64,000 nt of DNA from Microlunatus lacustris (GTDB lineage Bacteria; Actinomycetota; Actinomycetes; Propionibacteriales; Propionibacteriaceae), in the NCBI GenBank assembly GCA_039527025.1, contig BAAAJN010000001.1:124001-188000 (forward strand). Direction: 5' to 3'. The notes beneath the pieces are model-generated. The model was not told the origin of the DNA, ran no database searches, and worked only from the letters and a program-made list of their open reading frames with translations. The first letter of the stretch is position 1; each line of letters starts with the position of its first letter. The position numbers and the translations under genes were made by a program. Shown here one piece after another: positions 17,060-27,802 of this stretch.

Positions 17060-17956
17060 GTGAGCACCCCCGCTGGTTTGGACCTGCCCCGCTACGACGG
17101 CGCGGCGGTGGTCGTCCCCGCACCGGCGACCGGTCCGGGCAGCTGGGCCGGCGCGGCCAGCGCCCTGCTGGACGACGGCGTGTTCTGGCTGACCTACCGG
17201 GTGCGCCGGCCGCTGGACGAGGGGCGCGGCGTCACCGTCGTCGTCGCCCGGTCCGCCGACGGGGTGCGGTTCAGCACGGTCGCCGAGGTGCACCGCGACG
17301 TCTTCGGGGCCGCGTCGTTCGAGCGACCGGCGCTGGTCCGCCGACCCGACGGCGGCTGGCGGCTCTACCTCAGCTGCGCCACCCCCGGCTCCAAGCACTG
17401 GTGGGTCGAGGCGCTGGACGCCGACCGGCCCGAGGACCTGGCCGACGGCGTCCGGCACCGGGTGCTGCCCGGGGACGACGCGTCGGGGGTCAAGGACCCC
17501 GTCGTGGTGGTCGACGAGCACGGGTGGCGGATGTGGCTGTGCTGCCACCCGCTCACCGAGCCCGGGCACGAGGACCGGATGGTCACCCGGCTGGTGACCA
17601 GCGAGGACGGGCTGACCTGGACCGACCGCGGACCCGTCCTGCAGGGGCGGGCCGCGACCTGGGACGCGCGTGGCGCCCGGGTGAGCGCCGTCCTCGCCGA
17701 GGAACCGCTGACGGTGCTCTACGACGGCCGCGACAGCGCCGCCGCCAACTGGTTCGAGCGGACCGGGGTGGCCCGGGAGCAGGACGGGGTGCTGCGGCCG
17801 GTGGGGGACGGCCCGGTGGCGTGGTCGCCCGAGGGCGACGGCGCGCTGCGCTACGTCAGCGTGGTCGCCCTGCCCGACGGCGGGCGCCGCTTCTACTTCG
17901 AGGCCGCCCGCGCCGACGGGTCGCACGACCTGATGACCTCCCTCAGCCCGGGCTGA
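17060..17956 (+). CDS. Five-bladed-propeller glycosidase-like protein
   Basis: 298 aa without signal peptide. Repeated WxxYxSCA, VKDPVVVVDEHGWRMWLCCH and SEDGLTWTDRGPVL segments look like blades of the GH43/GH32/GH130-type beta-propeller, where DP and DG turns are common. I cannot place the three catalytic acids with confidence, so enzymatic activity is not claimed. The GTG is exactly 6 bases after TACGCT (17048-17053). Related actinobacterial proteins are annotated as glycosidase or hypothetical. Confidence 0.65.
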   Translation: MSTPAGLDLPRYDGAAVVVPAPATGPGSWAGAASALLDDGVFWLTYRVRRPLDEGRGVTVVVARSADGVRFSTVAEVHRDVFGAASFERPALVRRPDGGWRLYLSCATPGSKHWWVEALDADRPEDLADGVRHRVLPGDDASGVKDPVVVVDEHGWRMWLCCHPLTEPGHEDRMVTRLVTSEDGLTWTDRGPVLQGRAATWDARGARVSAVLAEEPLTVLYDGRDSAAANWFERTGVAREQDGVLRPVGDGPVAWSPEGDGALRYVSVVALPDGGRRFYFEAARADGSHDLMTSLSPG

Positions 17957-17959
17957 GCA

Positions 17960-18300
17960 CCGCGGTCAGACGCCGCCGGTCCGCTCGGAGAACGACCCGC
18001 GGCTCCGGAGCCAGCCGGGGGCGCCGGGCGGGACCACCGTGCTGCAGGGCGGCGACCAGCGGACGGCTCGCCTGCCGCCAGACCTGCGGGGGCGCGAAGG
18101 CCCCGGCTGCCCCTCCGGCTCGGACGGCCCGGGCCAGCGCCAGGCCCGGACGAAGTCGGCCTCGGGCTCCAGGCCGTCGGCGGCGCCGCGGCGAACAGCG
18201 CCACGTAGTCGCGGCGGCGCCAGATCTCTTCCTGCTGGCTGTGCGCGTCGCCCGGCCCGCGGTGGAGGAGACGCCGCCCGGCCCGTGCAGGTCTGGCCAG
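17960..18300 (-). pseudogene. Possible decayed minus-strand gene in a 372-base gap
   Basis: Between 17957 and 18328 no intact gene is convincing. On the minus strand one frame reads EEIWRRRDYVALFAAA (about 18228-18181), and a neighbouring frame continues ADGLEPEADFVRAWRWPGPS (about 18182-18120); a single-base shift at about 18183 would join them into a natural-looking peptide. Beyond that the sequence becomes Pro/Arg-rich and uninterpretable, with TGA near 17966. I read this as a frameshifted remnant, but chance coding in 75% GC DNA is possible. Confidence 0.25.
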
Positions 18301-18316
18301 CTGGCGGACGCTGCCC

Positions 18317-18322
18317 TAGGGT
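18317..18322 (+). promoter_or_regulatory. Leaderless -10 (TAGGGT) of VOC gene
   Basis: Exactly 6 bases before ATG 18329. Confidence 0.5.
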
Positions 18323-18328
18323 CCCGCC

Positions 18329-18706
18329 ATGCACCGGATCCTGCTCCGCGAGGTCATCGTCGACGTCCCGTCCGCCGCCCTGGAGCCCACCCGGCGGTTC
18401 TGGTCCGCGGCGCTGGCGGCCACCCCGCGCGTGGTGGGGGACGCGGGGGAGTTCACCTCGCTGGACGACCCCGCCGCCCTCCCGCACGTCGCCGTCCAGG
18501 ACGTCGGCAGCACGCCCGCCCGCTACCACCTGGACCTGGAGTCCGACGACGTCGAGGCCGAGGTCGCCCGCCTGCTCCGCCTGGGGGCCACCGAGGTCTC
18601 CCGCGGCGACGGCTTCGTGGTCCTGGCCGACCCCGCCGGCCTCCTGCTCTGCGTGCTGCCGCCCGAGAGCGACGAGTTCGCCACCCGCTCCCGCGAGGTC
18701 GAGTAG
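18329..18706 (+). CDS. VOC/glyoxalase-like domain protein
   Basis: 125 aa, one glyoxalase-like (VOC) unit. It opens LLREVIVDVPSAALEPTRRF and ends with the typical strand FVVLADPAGLLLCVLPPE. It has paired beta-alpha-beta-beta modules but probably needs dimerisation to form a metal site. Function unknown; such proteins include isomerases, dioxygenases and antibiotic-binding proteins. The ATG is exactly 6 bases after TAGGGT (18317-18322). It is convergent with ppa across a strong hairpin. Confidence 0.8.
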   Translation: MHRILLREVIVDVPSAALEPTRRFWSAALAATPRVVGDAGEFTSLDDPAALPHVAVQDVGSTPARYHLDLESDDVEAEVARLLRLGATEVSRGDGFVVLADPAGLLLCVLPPESDEFATRSREVE

Positions 18707-18782
18707 CCGACCGGATCACCTGCAACCGGAGCCCGGTCCCACCCGACCCGCACCGGACGGGGCGCCGCCGGTCTGAGGAGGA

Positions 18783-18811
18783 GCGGGTGAACACGCTTCT
18801 CGTTCACCCGC
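18783..18811. terminator. Bidirectional hairpin between VOC gene and ppa
   Basis: Perfect 10-bp inverted repeat GCGGGTGAAC (18783-18792) / GTTCACCCGC (18802-18811) with a 9-base loop, midway between convergent stop codons at 18706 and 18864. There is no T-tract; actinobacterial terminators often lack one. Confidence 0.6.
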
Positions 18812-18863
18812 GACGACGAAGTCGGCGGGTCAGAGCCCCGTCCGCATCCGAGCGGAGCGAGGA

Positions 18864-19397
18864 TCAATAATTCTGCTCTTTCGCCCGGGCGAAGCTGGCC
18901 TCCACCTCGGCCTCGGCCTCGACGCGGTTGGCCCAGGTGGCACCCTCGACGGACTTGCCGGGCTCGAGGTCCTTGTAGACGGTGAAGAAGTGCTCGATCT
19001 CGAGCAGCAGGTACTCGCGGACGTCGCTGATGTCGCGCAGGTGGTCGCGGCGGTGGTCCGAGGCCGGGACGCAGAGGACCTTGTCGTCACCGCCCGCCTC
19101 GTCGGTCATCCGGAACATGGCGATGGCGCGGCACTTGATCAGGCAGCCGGGGAAGGTCGGCTCGGAGACCAGCACGAGCGCGTCCAGCGGGTCGCCGTCC
19201 TGGCCGAGCGTGCCCTCGATGAAGCCGTAGTCCGCCGGGTAGGCGGTGGAGGTGAACAGGGTGCGGTCCAGCCGGATGCGGCCGGTCGCATGGTCGACCT
19301 CGTACTTGTTCTTCTGCCCCTTGGGGATCTCGACCAGGACGTCGAACTCCATGCCACTGAGAGGATTTGCCTCGTTCTCGGCGTTGGGTGCGGTCAC
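18864..19397 (-). CDS. ppa: Inorganic pyrophosphatase
   Basis: 177 aa family I soluble pyrophosphatase. Signatures: EIPKGQKNKYEVDH, the active-site DGDPLDALVLV with its three Asp residues, PADYGFIEGTL, and KDLEPGK. It hydrolyses PPi to phosphate, pulling biosynthetic reactions. GTG 19397 is chosen over ATG 19352 because AAGGAGG lies 5 bases upstream; this adds 15 residues to the usual family start. It is divergent from dacB, as in mycobacteria. Confidence 0.96.
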   Translation of the reverse strand: MTAPNAENEANPLSGMEFDVLVEIPKGQKNKYEVDHATGRIRLDRTLFTSTAYPADYGFIEGTLGQDGDPLDALVLVSEPTFPGCLIKCRAIAMFRMTDEAGGDDKVLCVPASDHRRDHLRDISDVREYLLLEIEHFFTVYKDLEPGKSVEGATWANRVEAEAEVEASFARAKEQNY

Positions 19398-19484
19398 AGA
19401 ACCTCCTTAGGATGGGCCGCGCCGCTGGTCAAGGGGATGCGGTCAGCCAAGCGTGAGCCTAGCGTCAAGGAGCGTGCCGGTCCG

Positions 19485-20918
19485 ATGGGTCCCAGGCGGG
19501 TCGCCGTGGCGCTGGTGGCCGTGCTGGCCGTGGTCGGCGTGGTGACCGGCCTGGTCAGCGGGTTCTTCGCGCACGCCGCCGGTCGCGGGCTGTACGCCAC
19601 CGGGCTCTGGGCTGACGGAGGCGCCGCCACCGTCAGCCCCGGCACCTTCGACCAGCCGCCGGCGACGGCGTCGCCGACCGTCACCTCCGACGGGCTGCCC
19701 CGTCCGGTGCTGCCGACTGCGACGAGGTCGCGGGCACCCTCGGCCGCGAAGGTCGCCGCCCGGCTGGACGCCGTCGACAGCGAGCCGATGGGCGGTCGGT
19801 TCTCAGCCGAGGTCGCCGACCTCAGCACCGGGAAGGTCCTCTACTCCCACCGCGCCGGGTCCCCGGCCATCCCGGCCTCGACGACGAAGCTGCTGACGTC
19901 GGCGGCTGCGCTGTCGCGTCTCGGACCGGAGCACGTCTTCACCACCGAGGTGGTCCGTTCCGGCGCCGGGAAGATCGTGCTCGTCGGTGGCGGCGACCCC
20001 TACCTGTCCAGCCGGGCCCCGGCCGCCGGCGAGCCCGCGTCGGCGTCGCTGCCCGCGCTCGCCGCGGCGACGGCGAAGGCGCTGCGGAAGGCCGGCACCA
20101 CCGAGGTCGTCCTCGGCTACGACGCATCCCTGTTCTCCGGCCCCGCCTGGAACCCCCGCTGGCCGGCCGGCTACGCCGACCAGGTCACCCCGGTCAGCGC
20201 GCTCTGGGTGGACGAGGGCCGCACCGCCGGGGTCTCACCCGGTCCCCGGGTCACCGACCCGGCGGCGGACGCGGCGCGCGCCTTCGCGAAGGCGCTGGAG
20301 AAGAAGGGCCTGGAGGTGACCCGGACGGCGCCGGCCAAGGCACCGGCGTCCGCGAAGCCGCTGGCGCAGGCCGCCTCGCTGCCCCTGGAGCAGATCGTGC
20401 AGCGGCTGCTGCTGGCCAGTGACAACGACGCCTCCGAGGTGGTGCTCCGGCACGTCGCGCTGGCCGCCGGCGCCACCGGGAGCTCCGCCGAGGGCACCCG
20501 GGCGGTCCGCCGGGCCCTGCAGCAGCTGGAGGTGTGGCCGGACGACGCCCGGCTGCAGGACGGCAGCGGCCTGGCCCGGCAGACGAGGTTCCCCGCCGAC
20601 GCGCTGGTCGACCTGCTGCGGCTGGCCGCCGGCCCCGACCACCCCGAGCTGCGCGCCGTGCTCACCGGGCTGCCCGTCGCCGGTGTCGAGGGAAGTCTCC
20701 GCCAGCGCTACAGCGACGAGGACAGCCGCGCCGGGCGCGGCGTGGTCCGCGGCAAGACCGGCACCCTGACCGGCGTGCACGCGCTGGCGGGCTACCTGCG
20801 CACCGCCGACGGCGCCCAGCTGGCCTACGCGTTCCTGGTCAACGACGCGACGGATGACTACGCGGCCAAGGTCTGGCTGGACCGGGTGAGCGCCGGGCTC
20901 AGCCGGTGCGGCTGCTGA
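19485..20918 (+). CDS. dacB: D-alanyl-D-alanine carboxypeptidase/endopeptidase (PBP4 family)
   Basis: 477 aa. An N-terminal signal-anchor (about residues 5-30) is followed by a class C PBP domain with S132-T-T-K135, S312-D-N314 and K424-T-G426. It trims or cleaves peptidoglycan cross-links outside the membrane. ATG 19485 is chosen over ATG 19437 because a TAGCGT hexamer (19460-19465) lies between them and AAGGAG (19467-19472) precedes only the later start. A Thr/Pro-rich spacer links anchor and enzyme. Located between ppa and the metalloprotease gene, the conserved actinobacterial order. Confidence 0.92.
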   Translation: MGPRRVAVALVAVLAVVGVVTGLVSGFFAHAAGRGLYATGLWADGGAATVSPGTFDQPPATASPTVTSDGLPRPVLPTATRSRAPSAAKVAARLDAVDSEPMGGRFSAEVADLSTGKVLYSHRAGSPAIPASTTKLLTSAAALSRLGPEHVFTTEVVRSGAGKIVLVGGGDPYLSSRAPAAGEPASASLPALAAATAKALRKAGTTEVVLGYDASLFSGPAWNPRWPAGYADQVTPVSALWVDEGRTAGVSPGPRVTDPAADAARAFAKALEKKGLEVTRTAPAKAPASAKPLAQAASLPLEQIVQRLLLASDNDASEVVLRHVALAAGATGSSAEGTRAVRRALQQLEVWPDDARLQDGSGLARQTRFPADALVDLLRLAAGPDHPELRAVLTGLPVAGVEGSLRQRYSDEDSRAGRGVVRGKTGTLTGVHALAGYLRTADGAQLAYAFLVNDATDDYAAKVWLDRVSAGLSRCGC

Positions 20919-20957
20919 GGCCGCCGGCACGGTCCCGGCCTCGCTGGACCCGGCGAA

Positions 20958-20963
20958 TACCCT
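20958..20963 (+). promoter_or_regulatory. Leaderless -10 (TACCCT) of metalloprotease gene
   Basis: Exactly 6 bases before ATG 20970. Confidence 0.5.
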
Positions 20964-20969
20964 CGCAGC

Positions 20970-22031
20970 ATGACAACCTCCATGGTCGACTGGTCGATCG
21001 CCGCGAGCACGGCCCGCAGGCTGGTCAAGCCCGGACCGGAGATCACCCTCGGCGGCGCCGAGCAGGCGGTCGCCCAGCTGCGGGCCAGCGCCGCCCGGGC
21101 CGAGGCCTACGTGGTGGAGGTGACCGGCCTGCCGGTGCCCAGCGCGACCGCGCCGGTGCTGGTGGTCGACCGCCCGGGGTGGATCCAGGCCAACGTCGAC
21201 GGGTTCCGGCAGGTGCTGGCTCCGCTGGAGGCGCGGACGGCGGAGAAGCTCAGCGCCAACCCGGGGATGACCGCCGTCGGCAGCCGGGTCACCGGCGCCG
21301 AGCTCGGGGCCCTGCTGAGCTACCTGGCGCCGAAGGTGCTCGGCCAGTTCGACCCCTTCTTCCCGGGCGCGCCGGGCGAGCCGGGTGGCCGGCTGCTGCT
21401 GGTGGCGCCCAACATCGTGGCCATCGAGCGCGAGCTCGGCGTCGACCCGGCCGACTTCCGGCTCTGGGTCTGCCTGCACGAGGAGACCCACCGGGTGCAG
21501 TTCACCGCGGTGCCCTGGCTGCGGGACCACCTGAACGCCCAGATCGCCGAGATCGTCGGCTCCACCGAGCTCGACACCGCGGCGGTGCTGCAGATGATCG
21601 CCGACGGCGCCCGGCGGGTCGCCTCCGCGATGCGGACGGGCGAGGAGCTCTCGGTGGTGGACCTGGTCCAGACGCGCGCGCAGCGTGAGGTCGTCGACCG
21701 CATCACCGCCGTGATGTCGCTGCTGGAGGGCCACGCCGACGTGGTGATGGACGGCGTCGGGCCGTCGGTGGTGCCCACTGTCGCGACGATCCGCCGCCGC
21801 TTCACCACCCGCCGCGAGGGGCAGGGCTTCGACAAGGTCGTCCGCCGGCTGCTGGGACTCGACGCCAAGATGCGCCAGTACCGCGACGGCGCCCGGTTCT
21901 GCCGCACCGTCATCGACGCCGTCGGGATGACCGGCTTCAACCACGTCTGGACCTCACCGGCGACGCTGCCCACCCGCGAGGAGATCGCCGACCCGGCGCT
22001 CTGGCTGGCCCGGATGCCCGGCGCGGCCTGA
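20970..22031 (+). CDS. Zinc-dependent metalloprotease (DUF2342 family)
   Basis: 353 aa. HEXXH zinc motif LHEETHRVQF (H170-E-E-T-H174) and a downstream EGHADVVMDGVG segment that may supply the third ligand. It belongs to the actinobacterial family annotated zinc-dependent metalloprotease or coenzyme F420 biosynthesis-associated protein. No signal peptide, so cytoplasmic; substrate unknown. The ATG is exactly 6 bases after TACCCT (20958-20963). It sits between dacB and tilS, as in mycobacteria (Rv3626c position). Confidence 0.85.
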   Translation: MTTSMVDWSIAASTARRLVKPGPEITLGGAEQAVAQLRASAARAEAYVVEVTGLPVPSATAPVLVVDRPGWIQANVDGFRQVLAPLEARTAEKLSANPGMTAVGSRVTGAELGALLSYLAPKVLGQFDPFFPGAPGEPGGRLLLVAPNIVAIERELGVDPADFRLWVCLHEETHRVQFTAVPWLRDHLNAQIAEIVGSTELDTAAVLQMIADGARRVASAMRTGEELSVVDLVQTRAQREVVDRITAVMSLLEGHADVVMDGVGPSVVPTVATIRRRFTTRREGQGFDKVVRRLLGLDAKMRQYRDGARFCRTVIDAVGMTGFNHVWTSPATLPTREEIADPALWLARMPGAA

Positions 22032-22040
22032 GCCGACCCG

Positions 22041-23003
22041 GTGGCTCGACGCGCGCTCGGCCGGGCGACGTTGACCGTCGTCCAGGCCGTCGACGCCGCG
22101 CTGACCCCGGCCGACGCCCGGCTGCTGGTGGCCTGCTCCGGCGGGTCGGACTCCCTCGCCCTGGCCGCCGCGGCCCGGCAGGTGGCGGAGCGGCGCGGGC
22201 TGCCCTGCGCGGCCGCCGTCGTCGACCACGGCCTGCAGGCCGGGTCCGACCTGGTCGCGGCCCGGGCCGCCGAGACCCTCGCGGGGCTCGGGCTGGCCGA
22301 CGTCGTCGTGCTGCCCGTGACGGTGACGGCGGTCGGCGGAACCGAGGCCGCCGCCCGGGACGCCCGCTACGCAGCCCTGCGATCGGTCGCGGCCGGGGAC
22401 CCGCCCGCGACCGTCCTGCTCGGCCACACCCGCGACGACCAGGCGGAGACCGTGCTGCTGGGGCTGGCCCGCGGTTCCGGCCCGCGGTCGCTGGCCGGGA
22501 TGGCGCCGCGCGCCGCCGGCCTGCTGCGCCCCCTGCTCGACCTGCCGCGGACGACGACGGAGCAGGCCTGCGCCGAGCTCGGCCTTCAGCCCTGGTCCGA
22601 CCCGCACAACCGCGACCCCCGGTTCGCCCGGGTCCGGGTCCGGCGGCGGGTGCTGCCGGTGCTGGAGCGGGAGCTCGGTCCGGGCGTGGTCGCGGCGCTG
22701 GCCCGGACGGCGCGGCTGGCCCGCGAGGACGCCGACCTGCTCGACGCGCTGGCCGCCGAGGCCGACCCGGGGACGGCGACCGTGGACTGCGCCGACCTCG
22801 CCGCCCTGCCCGCCGCGCTCCGCAGCCGGGTGCTGCGCCGGTGGCTCGCGGCTCGCGGTGCGCAGGACGTGGGTGCCGACCACGTCGGGGCCGTCGAGGC
22901 GCTGGTGCTGGCCTGGCACGGGCAGCGCGGGGTCGACCTCCCGGGCGGAACGGTGGCGCGTCGGGAGGGTCGGCTGCTGTGGCAGGCTGTCGCCCGTGGA
23001 TGA
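22041..23003 (+). CDS. tilS: tRNA(Ile)-lysidine synthetase
   Basis: 320 aa PP-loop ATPase with the SGGSDS loop near residue 35, VVDHGLQAGSD, LLGHTRDDQAETVLLGLARGSG and RPLLDLPR. It modifies C34 of tRNA-Ile(CAU) to lysidine and is essential for reading AUA. Shorter than E. coli TilS because the C-terminal domains are reduced to one, normal for actinobacteria. GTG start, with its end overlapping the hpt start by 8 bases. Confidence 0.94.
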   Translation: MARRALGRATLTVVQAVDAALTPADARLLVACSGGSDSLALAAAARQVAERRGLPCAAAVVDHGLQAGSDLVAARAAETLAGLGLADVVVLPVTVTAVGGTEAAARDARYAALRSVAAGDPPATVLLGHTRDDQAETVLLGLARGSGPRSLAGMAPRAAGLLRPLLDLPRTTTEQACAELGLQPWSDPHNRDPRFARVRVRRRVLPVLERELGPGVVAALARTARLAREDADLLDALAAEADPGTATVDCADLAALPAALRSRVLRRWLAARGAQDVGADHVGAVEALVLAWHGQRGVDLPGGTVARREGRLLWQAVARG

Positions 23004-23547
23004 CACCCAGCTCCCCGGCGACCTCACCCGCGTGCTCTACAGCAAGGAGGAGGTCGCGGCGCGGATGCGGGAGCTGGCCGCGCAGATCGACGAGGACTAC
23101 GCCGGTGAGGACCTGCTGCTGGTCGGGGTGCTCAACGGCGCGGTGATGGTGATGGCCGACCTGTCCCGCGCGCTGGCCATCCACTGCCGGATGGACTGGA
23201 TGGCCGTCTCCTCCTACGGCTCCGGCACCCAGTCCTCGGGCGTGGTGCGGATCCTCAAGGACCTCAGCACCGACATCACCGGGGTGCACGTGCTGGTGGT
23301 CGAGGACATCATCGACACCGGTCTGACCCTGTCCTACCTGATGACCAACCTGCGCTCGCGCAACCCGGCGAGCCTCAAGATCATGACGGCCTTCCGCAAG
23401 CCCGAGGCGGCGCAGAACGCCGTCGAGGTCGCCTACGTCGGCTTCGACATCCCCGACGAGTTCGTCGTCGGCTACGGCCTCGACTACGACGGCCACTACC
23501 GCAACCTCACGTCGGTCGGCACCCTCGCCCCGCACGTGTACAGCTAG
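22996..23547 (+). CDS. hpt: Hypoxanthine phosphoribosyltransferase
   Basis: 183 aa. The PRPP-binding loop VLVVEDIIDTGLTLSYL and the base-binding FRKPEAAQ and VGFDIPDEFVVGYGLDY segments define HPRT. It salvages hypoxanthine and guanine with PRPP. GTG 22996 lies inside the end of tilS, showing tight coupling; earlier in-frame starts would lie deep in tilS. Same order as in mycobacteria: tilS-hpt-ftsH. Confidence 0.95.
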   Translation: MDDTQLPGDLTRVLYSKEEVAARMRELAAQIDEDYAGEDLLLVGVLNGAVMVMADLSRALAIHCRMDWMAVSSYGSGTQSSGVVRILKDLSTDITGVHVLVVEDIIDTGLTLSYLMTNLRSRNPASLKIMTAFRKPEAAQNAVEVAYVGFDIPDEFVVGYGLDYDGHYRNLTSVGTLAPHVYS

Positions 23548-23652
23548 TCCGGCTCGCTGGTGGGCCCTGGTCGACCGGGCTCGATCCTTCCGCCGGACGC
23601 TAGCCTTGGGCGGTAGAGGGCATGACTGTGCCCCCACACTCCTAGGCAGGTC

Positions 23653-25773
<2,121 letters not shown>

Positions 25774-25801
25774 CGGGCGGGTCCGCGGGCGGAGCCGGGC
25801 G

Positions 25802-26458
25802 ATGAGCGCCGACCGCACCGCCGACGTCGACGGCGTGGGCGGGCCGCACGGCGTCGCCCCGGTCGAGGCGCCGGCCGCGGTGCCGAAGCCGATCGCCGCG
25901 TTCGACCACGACCGGGTCGCCGCCGCCGTCCGGGAGATCCTGATCGGCATCGGCGAGAACCCCGACCGCGACGGGCTGCGGGAGACCCCGGACCGGGTGG
26001 CCCGCGCCTACGCGGAGATGTTCGTCGGGCTCCACCAGGACGCTGACGAGGTGCTGGCCAAGCGGTTCGACCTGGGCTTCGACGAGCTGGTGCTGGTCAA
26101 GGACATCGAGGTGTGGAGCTGCTGCGAGCACCACCTGGTGCCCTTCACCGGTGTCGCCCACATCGGCTACATCCCCAGCAAGGACGGCACGATCACCGGG
26201 CTGTCCAAGCTGGCCCGGCTGGTCGACGTCTACGCCAAGCGCCCGCAGGTGCAGGAGCGGTTGACCACGCAGGTGGCCGACGCCCTGGAGCGGATCCTGC
26301 AGCCACGCGGGGCGATCGTGGTGTTCGAGTGCGAGCACCTCTGCATGACCATGCGCGGCGTGCGCAAGCCCGGCTCGAAGACGGTCACCAGCGCCGTCCG
26401 GGGACAGCTGCGCAACCCCGCCACCCGGGCTGAGGCGATGGGCCTGATCAGGAGCTGA
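25802..26458 (+). CDS. folE: GTP cyclohydrolase I
   Basis: 218 aa. Zinc and active-site motifs WSCCEHHLVPFTG and FECEHLCMTMRGVRKPG, and SKLARLVDVYAKRPQVQERL, are intact. It makes dihydroneopterin triphosphate, the first step of folate synthesis. ATG 25802 lies 28 bases after the ftsH stop. The first 35 residues are a variable extension. It heads folE-folP-folB-folK. Confidence 0.96.
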   Translation: MSADRTADVDGVGGPHGVAPVEAPAAVPKPIAAFDHDRVAAAVREILIGIGENPDRDGLRETPDRVARAYAEMFVGLHQDADEVLAKRFDLGFDELVLVKDIEVWSCCEHHLVPFTGVAHIGYIPSKDGTITGLSKLARLVDVYAKRPQVQERLTTQVADALERILQPRGAIVVFECEHLCMTMRGVRKPGSKTVTSAVRGQLRNPATRAEAMGLIRS

Positions 26459-26469
26459 GCCCCGCCTCC

Positions 26470-26475
26470 TAGGGT
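26470..26475 (+). promoter_or_regulatory. Leaderless -10 (TAGGGT) of folP
   Basis: Exactly 6 bases before ATG 26482, inside the folate gene run. Confidence 0.45.
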
Positions 26476-26481
26476 GAGGTG

Positions 26482-27339
26482 ATGAGCGAGCCCCTGGTGG
26501 TCCGCGGTCTGCCCGCACCGGGCCGGACCCTGGTGATGGGCGTCCTGAACGTCACCCCCGACTCCTTCTCCGACGGTGGCCGGTGGTTCGACACCGACGC
26601 CGCCGTCGCCCACGGCCTGGCCCTGGCGGCCGGGGGCGCCGACCTCGTCGACGTGGGCGGGGAGTCCACCCGCCCGGGGGCCGAGCGCCCCGACCTGGCC
26701 GAGGAGCTGCGCCGGGTGGTCCCCGTCGTCGAGGCCCTCACCGCCGCGGGGGTGGTGGTCAGCAGCGACACCATGCGGGCCGAGGTGGCCGCCGCGGCCG
26801 TCCGTGCCGGTGCCCAGCTGGTCAACGACGTGTCCGGCGGCCTGGCCGACCCGGAGATGCTGTCCTGCGTCGCCGGTCTGGACGTGGCCTACGTCTGCAT
26901 GCACTGGCGGGGCCACTCGACCGTCATGCAGGACCGGACGGCCTACCGGGACGTGGTCGTCGACGTCGTCGCCGAGCTCCGCGGTCGGCTCGACGCCGCC
27001 CGGGCCGCCGGGATCGCTGCCGACCAGCTGGTCGTCGACGCGGGCTACGGGTTCGCCAAGACCGGGGACCACAACTGGGCGCTGCTGCAGCAGCCCGACG
27101 CCCTGGCCGGACTGGGGGTGCCCCAGCTGGTCGGGGTCTCCCGCAAGGCCTTCCTGGGCGCGCTGCTCGCCGACGCCGACGGGCACCCGCGCCCGGCCGA
27201 CGGGCGCGACGACGCCACCACCGCCCTCAGTGCGGTGCTCGCGCTGCAGGGGATCTGGGGGGTCCGGGTGCACGCCGTCCGGGCCAGCCGGGACGCCGTC
27301 ACGGTGGTCCAGCGGCTGCGTCGGCGTTCGTCCACCTGA
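26482..27339 (+). CDS. folP: Dihydropteroate synthase
   Basis: 285 aa TIM barrel with LNVTPDSFSDGG, DVGGESTRPGA, SDTMRAEV, VNDVSGG and the pABA-site VGVSRKAFLG. It condenses pterin-PP with p-aminobenzoate and is the sulfonamide target. ATG 26482 is preferred over GTG 26479 because it lies exactly 6 bases after TAGGGT (26470-26475), the leaderless spacing seen across this window; it therefore has a possible private promoter inside the folate cluster. Confidence 0.95.
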   Translation: MSEPLVVRGLPAPGRTLVMGVLNVTPDSFSDGGRWFDTDAAVAHGLALAAGGADLVDVGGESTRPGAERPDLAEELRRVVPVVEALTAAGVVVSSDTMRAEVAAAAVRAGAQLVNDVSGGLADPEMLSCVAGLDVAYVCMHWRGHSTVMQDRTAYRDVVVDVVAELRGRLDAARAAGIAADQLVVDAGYGFAKTGDHNWALLQQPDALAGLGVPQLVGVSRKAFLGALLADADGHPRPADGRDDATTALSAVLALQGIWGVRVHAVRASRDAVTVVQRLRRRSST

Positions 27340-27403
27340 CGTCTGGACGTCATGGGCCCGTTGCCCGTGCCGGGTAGGGTGCCCCTTTCCAGAGGAGGTG
27401 CGG

Positions 27404-27802
27404 ATGGTCGACGACATGCGTTCGAGCTCAGCCCTGCCTGCCCGGGACCAGGTCGCCCTGCGCGGCCTGGCCGGGTTCGGTCGCCACGGCGTCTTCGACT
27501 TCGAGCGCGAGCAGGGTCAACGCTTCGTAGCCGACGTCGTCTGCTCCCTCGACCTGGGCCCCGCCGCCGAGACCGACGACCTGCAGCAGACCGTCGACTA
27601 CGGGCAGCTGGCCGCCGACGTCGTGGCCGACATCGAGGGCGAGCCCCTCGACCTGATCGAGGCGCTCGCCGACCGCATCGCCCGCACCTGCCTCCGCCGT
27701 CCCGCGGTGCAGGGCGTCGAGGTGACCGTGCACAAGCCGGACGCCCCGATGCCGGTGCCCGTCGCCGACGTCGCCGTCACCCTGAGAAGGAGCAAGTCAT
27801 GA
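27404..27802 (+). CDS. folB: Dihydroneopterin aldolase
   Basis: 132 aa. The FolB signature GLAGFGRHGVFDFEREQGQ, the YGQLAADV segment and HKPDAPMP near the end are present. It cleaves dihydroneopterin to 6-hydroxymethyl-dihydropterin. ATG 27404 has AGAGGAGG (27391-27398) upstream; a TAGGGT at 27375-27380 could be an internal -10. Its stop overlaps the folK ATG (ATGA). Confidence 0.94.
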   Translation: MVDDMRSSSALPARDQVALRGLAGFGRHGVFDFEREQGQRFVADVVCSLDLGPAAETDDLQQTVDYGQLAADVVADIEGEPLDLIEALADRIARTCLRRPAVQGVEVTVHKPDAPMPVPVADVAVTLRRSKS

